Source: Bacteroidaceae bacterium (GTDB taxonomy: Bacteria > Bacteroidota > Bacteroidia > Bacteroidales > Bacteroidaceae). From it: 48,319 nt of DNA. Of the stretch, positions 22,807-29,780 are shown in pieces. The stretch lies in the NCBI GenBank assembly GCA_017483605.1, contig JAFUWG010000021.1, positions 1-48,319 on the forward strand. Direction: 5' to 3'. The position numbers were made by a program, and so were the translations under genes. The stretch's first letter is position 1. The number at the start of each line of letters is the position of its first letter. Under the pieces are notes generated by a model. It was given only the letters and a program-made list of their open reading frames with translations, was not told the DNA's origin and ran no database searches.

Positions 22807-23579
22807 AGATTCTGATATTAGGAGCAGGCAAGATGGGGTCGTTCTTCACCGACCTGCTTTCGTTCGACCACGAGGTGGCTGTTTACGACATAGACCCAAA
22901 ACGATTGAGATTCATGTACAACACCCAGCGGTTCACTTCGCTGGAGGAGATAGGTGCATTCAGAGCAGACCTCGTTATCAATGCTGTCAGCCTTAAATAC
23001 ACGTTGCAGGTATTTGACCAAGTCATCCCCTATCTGCCGAAGGAATACTGCATCCTCTCCGACATCTCATCGGTGAAGACGGGCTTCAAGGAATACTACG
23101 AAAAGAGCGGTTTCCACTATGTCTCGACCCACCCCATGTTTGGCCCCACCTTTGCCAACCTCGGCAAACTGAGCGACGAAAACGCCATCATCATCAACGA
23201 GGGCGACTACATGGGCCGTTGTTTCTTCAAGGACCTCTACTCTCGCTTGGGTCTCAACATCTTCGAATACACCTTTGAGGAGCATGACCAGACGGTGGCT
23301 TACTCCCTCTCCATCCCCTTCATCTCGACTTTCGCCTTTGCGGCAGTGATGAAGCATCAGGATGCACCGGGCACCACCTTCAAGCGTCACATGAAAATCG
23401 CCAAAGGCGTCCTTTCTGAAGATGACACCCTCCTGCGCGAAATCCTCTTCAACCCCTACACCAAGGGACAGGTGGAGCAAATCCGCAAGGAGATGAAAGA
23501 AATCATCGAAATCATCGACACCCGCGACGAAGACCACATGCAGCAGTATCTGACCAAGATACGTAAGAACATCAAGTGA
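22803..23579 (+). CDS. tyrA: Prephenate dehydrogenase
   Basis: A 258-residue NAD-dependent prephenate dehydrogenase making 4-hydroxyphenylpyruvate for Tyr. The Rossmann motif is ILGAGKMGSFFTDLL, and DISSVKTGF and STHPMFGPT are characteristic TyrA motifs that include the catalytic histidine region. No chorismate mutase or ACT domain is present. It is the last gene of the operon, its ATG overlapping the previous stop, and a strong terminator follows 23 bases after its stop. Confidence 0.93.
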   Translation: MKILILGAGKMGSFFTDLLSFDHEVAVYDIDPKRLRFMYNTQRFTSLEEIGAFRADLVINAVSLKYTLQVFDQVIPYLPKEYCILSDISSVKTGFKEYYEKSGFHYVSTHPMFGPTFANLGKLSDENAIIINEGDYMGRCFFKDLYSRLGLNIFEYTFEEHDQTVAYSLSIPFISTFAFAAVMKHQDAPGTTFKRHMKIAKGVLSEDDTLLREILFNPYTKGQVEQIRKEMKEIIEIIDTRDEDHMQQYLTKIRKNIK

Positions 23580-23602
23580 GGGTCTTACACATTATTATAT
23601 TT

Positions 23603-23637
23603 AAAGGGCATTGCTACACGTTAGCAATGCCCTTTTT
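23603..23637. terminator. Bidirectional terminator between tyrA and the TPR gene
   Basis: AAAGGGCATTGCTA (23603-23616) pairs perfectly with TAGCAATGCCCTTT (23622-23635), with a 5-base loop. T and A runs on the two sides serve both convergent transcripts. The TPR gene's stop codon lies inside it. Confidence 0.92.
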
Positions 23638-23938
23638 CTGTTGACTTAAACTCGCCGTTCAGTTGTTCCAGCAACTGCGGGTTGAGGTCTAAGGCTTTTC
23701 GCATGTCGTCAAGAGCACCTTTCTTGTCGCCTCGATTCATGCGGAGGGAGCCACGAAGTTGGTAGAGTTCGGCATCCTCGGTGTGGAGGGTGTCGATGAG
23801 CACATCCAAGTCTTTTTCCGCCTCTTCATACTGCTGCATCTGGCAGAGGGTGAGGGCACGCTGTTGATAAGCCTTGGCATCCGAAGGGTTGGCAGCGATG
23901 GCTTGGGTGGTTTGTACAATCATTTCGAGTGGAGTCAT
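23621..23938 (-). CDS. Small tetratricopeptide-repeat protein
   Basis: A 105-residue protein with about two and a half TPR units: ANPSDAKAYQQRALTLCQMQ, QYEEAEKDLDVLIDTL, ELYQLRGSLRMNRGDKKGAL and DDMRKALDLNPQLLEQL. No signal peptide or other domain. It begins 6 bases after the recQ stop and probably shares the recJ-recQ transcript. The last codons (KGHC) and the stop are within the shared terminator stem. Likely a small protein-interaction module; partner unknown. Confidence 0.85.
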   Translation of the reverse strand: MTPLEMIVQTTQAIAANPSDAKAYQQRALTLCQMQQYEEAEKDLDVLIDTLHTEDAELYQLRGSLRMNRGDKKGALDDMRKALDLNPQLLEQLNGEFKSTEKGHC

Positions 23939-23944
23939 ATTGAA

Positions 23945-25885
23945 TCAATCTTTAGAAGTGAGCAATGTAGGGGAAAGACGGACATCGAAGCCATCGACAA
24001 GAAGTTCTTCCTCTGCCATCATGTCCCGAATGGTTTCTTTCAGCACCTGTGTTTTGAGGGAGAGTTTCTTCAAGTCTGTCAGTTGATGCACTTTGCCGTC
24101 TTGCAGAAATTCGACAATCGCCTTCCGCGTTTCCTGAATTTCATCCACCTGATGAGCGGTGGTCTTTTTCTTTTCCAGACACACGTCACACTGGCCACAA
24201 TCGCAATCGGTCTTCTCGCCAAAGTAGCGAAGGAGCATCCGACTGCGGCATTTGTCAGTCGTGGTCACATATTCCGCAATGTCGTCGATACGCTGTTGGA
24301 AGTCGCTCTTGCGATCTTGATAAACGATGGGAGGCAGATTGATTTGTTCCGTATCCACACGAGCGATGGGATAACCCACCGTGGGCGTATGGCGATGAGG
24401 GATAAAATCAATAATGCGACTGTGATGAAGGTCTTTCAGAATCTGATAAACACGTTCAGCCGAAATCCCCGTGAGCACAGACAGGTATTGCTCTTCGACG
24501 TAGACAAAGCCGGCAAACACCCCCGTATAGACACGCAAGATGGTCTGAATCACGGCATCCGTTTCTGCATCCGTTTCGTACATCCGATAAAGTTCTTCTT
24601 TCCGCAAGATGAAATGCAGTGCCGACTTGAAATCCTGCTCCTCGTGAAATTCCAGATAGCCCGCATTATTCAACAGGTTCAATGCCGAACAAGTCGGGAC
24701 GGGAAACTGCTGAAAGCGTTTGCAAAATGTTTCGAGCGGGAAGTAAAACGTCCTGCCTGTCGCCTCGCCGACTCCGACCTGCAGGAAACAGGCGACGTTC
24801 TCATACGTCTTCCTCACATAGTCAATGTCGGGATAGGTCTGAGGCACACGACGATTGAGCATCTTGATGTCTTGCTTGTTGTAGAGCAAGACTGCATAGG
24901 AGGTCTTGCCGTCACGCCCTGCACGACCAGCCTCCTGAAAGTAAGCCTCGAGCGAATCGGGCATGTTGAAATGAATCACCAGCCGCACATCGGGCTTGTC
25001 GATGCCCATGCCGAAAGCGTTGGTAGCGACCATCACACGCACACGGTCTTTCCGCCAACTAATCTGACGAAGGTCTTTCTCCGCATTGGTGAGCCCTGCA
25101 TGGTAGTGGCTGGCGGAAATGCCCTGGTCGTTCAAGTAGCGGGCAATGTCCACCGTCTGCTGACGAGTGCGTGTGTAAACAATGGCACTGCCATTGGGCA
25201 CCCCCTGCAACACGTGCAGCATCTCCCCTGCCCTGTCTTCCGTCTCACGCACCACATAGATGAGGTTCTTGCGTTCAAAACTCATCGAAAAGACATTCTT
25301 TTCCCTGAAAGCGAGTTGTTCCTGAATGTCATCCACCACCTTGGGTGTGGCAGTTGCCGTCAATGCCAACACAGGCACATGGGCAGGAAGGAGGCGACGC
25401 ATCTGGGCAATCTGCAAATAAGAAGGGCGGAAGTCGTAGCCCCACTGCGAGATGCAATGAGCCTCATCCACCACAATCATGCTCACCTGACGCATACGCA
25501 CCAGTTTCGCCTGAAAGATGTCGGAAGAAAGCCGTTCGGGGGAGATGTAAAGAAGTTTGTAAGCACCCAAGACACTATTGTCGAGCACACGGATGATGTC
25601 GTCACGCAGCATACCCGAATAAACCGCCTCGGCCTTGATGCCACGGTTCTTGAGTTGCTGCACCTGGTCTTTCATCAGCGAGATGAGCGGAGTGACCACG
25701 ATGCACAACCCTTCCATTGCCAACGCCGGCACCTGAAAGCAGATGGACTTTCCGCCACCCGTCGGCATCAGTCCCAGCGTGTCCTTTCCGCTGCAGATGC
25801 TTTCGATGATGTCCGCCTGAATGCCTCGGAAAGATTCGTAGCCCCAATACTCCCTGAGGATGTCAAGATACTTTCCGTCAGCCAT
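23945..25885 (-). CDS. recQ: RecQ family ATP-dependent DNA helicase
   Basis: A 646-residue helicase when started at the ATG at 25885, which overlaps the recJ stop by 8 bases (an upstream in-frame start would run 60 bases into recJ). Motifs: I LMPTGGGKS, II VVDEAHCISQWGYDF, III LALTATAT, IV SAIVYTRTRQ, V VATNAFGMGIDKPDVR and VI QEAGRAGRDG. A zinc-binding segment with CRSRMLLRYFGE and DCDCGQCDVC follows, then an RQC-like winged helix. No HRDC domain is evident after it. It unwinds DNA 3'-5' in recombination and fork repair; coupling to RecJ matches the known RecQ/RecJ resection pair. Confidence 0.93.
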   Translation of the reverse strand: MADGKYLDILREYWGYESFRGIQADIIESICSGKDTLGLMPTGGGKSICFQVPALAMEGLCIVVTPLISLMKDQVQQLKNRGIKAEAVYSGMLRDDIIRVLDNSVLGAYKLLYISPERLSSDIFQAKLVRMRQVSMIVVDEAHCISQWGYDFRPSYLQIAQMRRLLPAHVPVLALTATATPKVVDDIQEQLAFREKNVFSMSFERKNLIYVVRETEDRAGEMLHVLQGVPNGSAIVYTRTRQQTVDIARYLNDQGISASHYHAGLTNAEKDLRQISWRKDRVRVMVATNAFGMGIDKPDVRLVIHFNMPDSLEAYFQEAGRAGRDGKTSYAVLLYNKQDIKMLNRRVPQTYPDIDYVRKTYENVACFLQVGVGEATGRTFYFPLETFCKRFQQFPVPTCSALNLLNNAGYLEFHEEQDFKSALHFILRKEELYRMYETDAETDAVIQTILRVYTGVFAGFVYVEEQYLSVLTGISAERVYQILKDLHHSRIIDFIPHRHTPTVGYPIARVDTEQINLPPIVYQDRKSDFQQRIDDIAEYVTTTDKCRSRMLLRYFGEKTDCDCGQCDVCLEKKKTTAHQVDEIQETRKAIVEFLQDGKVHQLTDLKKLSLKTQVLKETIRDMMAEEELLVDGFDVRLSPTLLTSKD

Positions 25886-27617
25886 TCTCGCCCACCTCTG
25901 GTTCGCTAATCCTGATGTCCTCGATTTGCAGTTGCACCTCGCCATGCTTGCGTGAATTTTCCTCCACGCTATACACGATGTCGAAGGCTCGTTTAGTCTT
26001 GATGTAGCGTGCTTCCGAACTCTGTCCGAAAGCGATGCCGTTCATCACGTTGTTCGACTTATTGTCCACCAGTTCCAACTTGATGTGCTCCTGCTGACGA
26101 CCCACCACCTTGCTCGTGCCATAGTCATAGACATGGTGTGTGCAGAACAACGGCTTGGGGTTGTCGGGGCCGTATGGACGCATCCGCTTCAGGTCGGAAT
26201 GGAACTTGGGCGTGATATCCTTGAAGTTGATGACCGCATGAATGTCCAGGTTCGGACGGGTCTGCTCGGGATTGATATTCTCGTGTACATACTCCTCGAA
26301 ACGGCGAGTGAACTCAGGCACGTTTTCGAGTTTCATCGACAGGCCTGCCGCGTAGGTGTGTCCGCCAAAGTTGTCGAGCAAATCCTCGCAATGCTGAATC
26401 GCCTTATACACATCGAAGCCGCTCACGCTGCGGGCACTGCCCGTCACGATGTCACCATCGAGGGTGAGCACCACTGCCGGACGGAAAAATTCCTCAGTCA
26501 GACGCGATGCCACGATGCCGATGACCCCCTTGTGCCAGTCGGCGTTGTAGATGACGATGGCACTCTTGTCCTCCATCTCGGGCATGTGCTCCACCACGCG
26601 GCTCGCCTCCTCGGTCATGCGTTTGTCCAGTTCCTTACGCTCCTCGTTGTAGTGGTTGATGGTCTCTGCCATCGAGAGCGCCTTCTTGTAATTGTGTTCC
26701 ACCAGCAGGTCCACCGACTCCTTGCCGTTCTGGATGCGGCCGCTGGCGTTAATGCGAGGACCTATCTTGAAGATGATGTCGCTCATGGTCAAGTCCTTGC
26801 CCGTCAGGCCGCACACGTCAATCACCGCCTTCAGCCCCACGCTGGGGTTGTTGTTCAACTGACGCAACCCGTGGAACGCCAAGATGCGGTTCTCGCCCAT
26901 GATGGGCACAATGTCGCTGGCGATGCTGACGGCACAGAGGTCGAGCAGCGGAATCAATGTGCTGAAAGAAATGCCGTTGCTGATGGCAAAGGCCTGCATA
27001 AACTTGAATCCCACGCCACAACCTGAAAGGTCGAGATAAGGATAGGTGTTATCAACTCGCTTGGCATTGAGGATGGCAACTGCCGGCGGCAGCACCTCGT
27101 CGGGCACATGATGGTCGCAGATGATGAAGTCGATGCCTTTGTCCTTGGCATACTGAATCTCCTCTGTCGCCTTGATGCCACAATCCAACACGATGACCAG
27201 TTTCACGCCACGGCTCTCGGCATAGTCAACACCCTTCCGCGACACGCCATAGCCCTCTTCGCTGCGGTCGGGAATGTAACACTCCACATTCGAATAGAAC
27301 TGGGTCAGGAAGCGGTAAACCAATGCCACAGCCGTACACCCATCCACGTCGTAGTCGCCATACACCAAGATGCGTTCACGCTGTCCCATCGCCTCGTTCA
27401 GCCGCTCCACGGCCACATCCATATCCTTCATCAAGAATGGGTCGTGCAGTTCCTGCAACTGCGGACGGAAATACGTCCTCGCCTTCTCCGCCGTGCGAAT
27501 GCCACGTGCCACGAGCATCTGTGCAATGGCTGGATTGACGTTCACAGCGTCAGCCAACTCTTGGGCACATGCCTGGTCTTCGGTTGTAGGTGGTTGGTAA
27601 TTCCATTTGTAATTCAT
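25878..27617 (-). CDS. recJ: Single-stranded-DNA-specific exonuclease RecJ
   Basis: A 579-residue DHH-family 5'-3' exonuclease started at the ATG at 27617 (MNYKWNYQPP); in-frame codons further upstream lie in non-conserved A+T-rich DNA. Catalytic motifs: VYGDYDVDGCTAVAL, VIVLDCG, IICDHHVPDEVLPPA and DLCAVSIASDIVP. The DHHA1 domain shows GSARSVSGFDVYKAI and LDNFGGHTYAAGLSM. The OB-fold C-terminus ends in EVQLQIEDIRI. The length is close to the usual 570-580 residues. The gene overlaps recQ by 8 bases. Possible promoter: plus-strand TAAAGGTA at 27798-27805 (TACCTTTA on the minus strand). Confidence 0.94.
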   Translation of the reverse strand: MNYKWNYQPPTTEDQACAQELADAVNVNPAIAQMLVARGIRTAEKARTYFRPQLQELHDPFLMKDMDVAVERLNEAMGQRERILVYGDYDVDGCTAVALVYRFLTQFYSNVECYIPDRSEEGYGVSRKGVDYAESRGVKLVIVLDCGIKATEEIQYAKDKGIDFIICDHHVPDEVLPPAVAILNAKRVDNTYPYLDLSGCGVGFKFMQAFAISNGISFSTLIPLLDLCAVSIASDIVPIMGENRILAFHGLRQLNNNPSVGLKAVIDVCGLTGKDLTMSDIIFKIGPRINASGRIQNGKESVDLLVEHNYKKALSMAETINHYNEERKELDKRMTEEASRVVEHMPEMEDKSAIVIYNADWHKGVIGIVASRLTEEFFRPAVVLTLDGDIVTGSARSVSGFDVYKAIQHCEDLLDNFGGHTYAAGLSMKLENVPEFTRRFEEYVHENINPEQTRPNLDIHAVINFKDITPKFHSDLKRMRPYGPDNPKPLFCTHHVYDYGTSKVVGRQQEHIKLELVDNKSNNVMNGIAFGQSSEARYIKTKRAFDIVYSVEENSRKHGEVQLQIEDIRISEPEVGENG

Positions 27618-27929
27618 TATATGTTGTCGTTTTATATGCACTCCCGATGCCCCGTCCGCACCACTCATCCTCCCACCTTCTTTCCGCTCAAAATCCTCCC
27701 GCCTCAACCCGTCTTCACAGGGGCAAAATCACGCATCCACACACGCTCAGCAGCACCATTTTTTATCAAACAGCACATTTTCACCCAATATAATGTGTAA
27801 AGGTAGGGAAAAAAAATGATATACGGGCAAATTCTGCCCAAACTTTTTATATTTTTTGAGTTTTTACCCCTTTCTTCTTGATTTATGTCATTAAAATGCC
27901 ACTTTTCTCCATGTTTTTAAAGTTATTTC

Positions 27930-27959
27930 TTGCAACATCGAAAAAAAGCCGTACCTTTG
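27930..27959 (+). promoter_or_regulatory. Promoter of a small intergenic RNA
   Basis: TTG (27930-27932), exactly 19 bases, then TACCTTTG (27952-27959). It drives no ORF but is followed 45 bases later by an intrinsic terminator. Confidence 0.75.
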
Positions 27960-27965
27960 CAACGT

Positions 27966-28033
27966 GTTTTTCATAGTATTAGATTTAAGGTTAACAAAGG
28001 TTCGGGTTACGGCGGTAACCCATTTTTTATTTT
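27966..28033 (+). ncRNA. Predicted small RNA, possibly a Bacteroidales-1-like motif
   Basis: Between a consensus promoter and a terminator lies a short non-coding transcript of about 68 bases. Its body contains TCATAGTATTAGATTTAAGG followed by TTAACAAAGG. It ends in the hairpin GGGTTAC (28004-28010), loop GGCG, GTAACCC (28015-28021), then ATTTTTTATTTT. A promoter-body-terminator design defines the published Bacteroidales-1 RNA motif, and the TATTAGATTTAAGGTTAAC core looks like one that recurs in Bacteroidales genomes. Assignment to that named family is from memory and needs a covariance search. Confidence 0.6.
28004..28033 (+). terminator. Terminator of the small RNA
   Basis: A 7-bp stem, GGGTTAC/GTAACCC, with a 4-base loop and an A-interrupted T run. 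Confidence 0.8.
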
Positions 28034-28126
28034 AAACGGGTTGCTCCCATTGGCAAAAAGAGGCTTCCCGCAAGAAAAAAGGAAGGCTCTGCCCGAAAAG
28101 ACAGAGCCTCTCTCCCACGAAACAAG

Positions 28127-28159
28127 GAAGGGGTTGCTCCACAACGGAGCAACCCCTTC
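28127..28159. repeat. Strong perfect hairpin, terminator-like
   Basis: GAAGGGGTTGCTCC (28127-28140) and GGAGCAACCCCTTC (28146-28159) form a 14-bp perfect stem with a 5-base loop. A second GGGTTGCTCC at 28038-28047 could compete for the same right arm. A smaller hairpin, AGGCTCTG/CAGAGCCT, lies between (about 28084-28109). On the plus strand only TTCTTTC follows, so termination is possible but not certain. No gene is supported in 28034-28191. Confidence 0.7.
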
Positions 28160-28191
28160 TTTCATCTCCTCGCATCCCCTCTGACCCTTCC

Positions 28192-28286
28192 CTCGATACC
28201 TCAAAAGTGGTCTGAGTCACACCGCCTCGGTGGTCTGAGTCACACCACTCGGGCGGTGTGACTCAGACCACTTTTGGGGTGTCGAG
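28192..28286. repeat. Three-palindrome element, copy A (GTGGTCTGAGTCACACCGCC core)
   Basis: The frame CTCGATACCTCAAAA (28192-28206) and TTTTGGGGTGTCGAG (28272-28286) encloses three units: GTGGTCTGAGTCACACCGCC, GTGGTCTGAGTCACACCAC and the inverse GGCGGTGTGACTCAGACCAC. The outer arms, including units 1 and 3, make a 35-bp inverted repeat with only two mismatches, both of G.U type. It lies between the small RNA region and the stop of the metal-efflux permease gene. Confidence 0.92.
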
Positions 28287-28326
28287 CAAGCCTTTGGGGA
28301 GGTGTCGGGTTGGGGAATGCAGAGGA

Positions 28327-29649
28327 CTACTCGTTTCGTTCCAAATCGAAGCCGATGCTCTCGACGGCAGCCTTCACTTCGTCGTCGCTGATGTCGTCGC
28401 CAACAACGATGGTTTGACCCGTTGGCAGGTCCACCGTCACCGACTCCACACCTTTCACGCTGCGAATGGCATTCTCCACATTCACCTTGCAGTGGTTGCA
28501 GTTCATGCCTTTCACGATGTAAGAATGGGTGGCACAGGCATCGTCGGCACAATGGTCATGTTCGTGACAGTGGCAATGCCCTTCGTGGTCGTGCCCACAA
28601 TGGCACGCTGACTTGTGCATCAGCCGCATCCGCAGGACATTGAGCAGCAAGAGCCCCAAAACAACCGTGCAGGTCCACTCGAACCAACCTGCCACGTCGT
28701 GACAGCAGGCATGGGTGTTGCTCAGGTGCTGAGTGAACCACTCTCGTGGCAACAATTGGTCTATCACCACGCCAAAGCACACCGAACCGAGAATGATGGC
28801 AGCGAGGTAGAGCACCAAGGTTTTCCGTCCCAACACCTTATTGACCACCAGAATGGAGGCGACGTTGCAGGCAGGGCCCGCCATCAGCATCACCAGGGCG
28901 GCACCCGGAGTCAGCCCCTTCATCATCAGCGCCACGGCGATGGGGATGCTGCCTGTGGCACAGATGTACATGGGCACGCTGATGCAGAGCACCAAGAGCA
29001 TACTGAGGAAGGTGTTATCTTTGAAGACGGCGAAGAAGGAATCGGGCACCAGCACCGTAATCAGCCCTGCTACGACGAGACCCACCACGAGCCACTTGCC
29101 GATGTCTTCCATCATCTCGACAAAACCGAACTTGAGGGCTTCAAGGCAACGCTGTCCAAAGGTCAGGTTCTTCTGCTCCGACCAGGCTTTTGCGGCATCG
29201 TGCGAGTGAGCAGCCTCTTCCGTTAAAGAAGGCTCCTCTTTTTCGCCCAGATTGACGAACGTGCCGCCAATGAGTGCCGTAAAGAATGCCGCAATGGGTC
29301 TTATCACCGCAAAGGGCAAGCCCATGAGCGAGTAGGTGGCGAAGATGCTATCGACTCCCGTCTGCGGAGTGGCAATCAGGAACGAAACGACCGCCCCCTT
29401 GCTGGCTCCCTCACGCTTCAGCGACATCGCCGTCGGAATCACGCCACACGAGCACAACGGCAGTGGCACACCGAAGATGGCGGCGTTCACCACCGAACGC
29501 ACCGTGTTTCCACTCAGATACTTTGCATACCATCCGTCAGGAATGAACGCATGCATCACTCCTGCCAGCAGGAAGCCTAACAAGAGGTAGGGTGACATCT
29601 CGTTGATGATGCCCAACACGGCTTCCAAAACGTTCCAAACATATTCCAT
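28327..29649 (-). CDS. SO_0444-type Cu/Zn efflux permease with C-terminal HMA domain
   Basis: A 440-residue membrane protein. About eight TM helices make up two permease halves, with PLPLCSCGVIPTAMSL and SVPMYICATGSIPIAVALMM as the paired signature loops (the first carries CSCG). It continues MAGPACNVASILV. A His/Cys-rich cytoplasmic linker follows (HKSACHCGHDHEGHCHCHEH). The C-terminus is a heavy-metal-associated domain with YIVKGMNCNHCKVNVENAIR (CxxC). This matches the SO_0444/SO_0445 Cu/Zn efflux family. It is a single gene, with a likely -7 box at 29678-29685. Confidence 0.9.
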   Translation of the reverse strand: MEYVWNVLEAVLGIINEMSPYLLLGFLLAGVMHAFIPDGWYAKYLSGNTVRSVVNAAIFGVPLPLCSCGVIPTAMSLKREGASKGAVVSFLIATPQTGVDSIFATYSLMGLPFAVIRPIAAFFTALIGGTFVNLGEKEEPSLTEEAAHSHDAAKAWSEQKNLTFGQRCLEALKFGFVEMMEDIGKWLVVGLVVAGLITVLVPDSFFAVFKDNTFLSMLLVLCISVPMYICATGSIPIAVALMMKGLTPGAALVMLMAGPACNVASILVVNKVLGRKTLVLYLAAIILGSVCFGVVIDQLLPREWFTQHLSNTHACCHDVAGWFEWTCTVVLGLLLLNVLRMRLMHKSACHCGHDHEGHCHCHEHDHCADDACATHSYIVKGMNCNHCKVNVENAIRSVKGVESVTVDLPTGQTIVVGDDISDDEVKAAVESIGFDLERNE

Positions 29650-29677
29650 ATCGTTCCTTTCTTTTAGATTGACGCTG

Positions 29678-29685
29678 CAAAGTTA
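29678..29685 (-). promoter_or_regulatory. -7 box of the metal-efflux permease gene
   Basis: Plus-strand CAAAGTTA reads TAACTTTG on the minus strand, 28 bases upstream of the ATG. Confidence 0.55.
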
Positions 29686-29731
29686 CGGAGAAAGTTTTGC
29701 AATCGGGTTGCAAAGATATGGATTTCGGGGT

Positions 29732-29762
29732 TTGGTGATTTGAAAAAAAGTTGTTACCTTTG
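29732..29762 (+). promoter_or_regulatory. Promoter of the HhH/beta-barrel gene
   Basis: TTG (29732-29734), 20 bases, then TACCTTTG (29755-29762). An in-frame TTG at 29751 precedes the box, so the ATG at 29781 is used. Confidence 0.7.
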
Positions 29763-29780
29763 CCCACAAACAGACTTTCC

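Noticed and set aside
23759-25909. A 716-codon plus-strand open frame across recQ
   Set aside because: It mirrors the recQ frame. The minus strand carries all helicase motifs; the plus translation shows no family features.
28007-28204. A 65-codon minus-strand frame opposite the small RNA region
   Set aside because: It is composed of hairpin sequence and its frame includes the small RNA terminator; no family resemblance.
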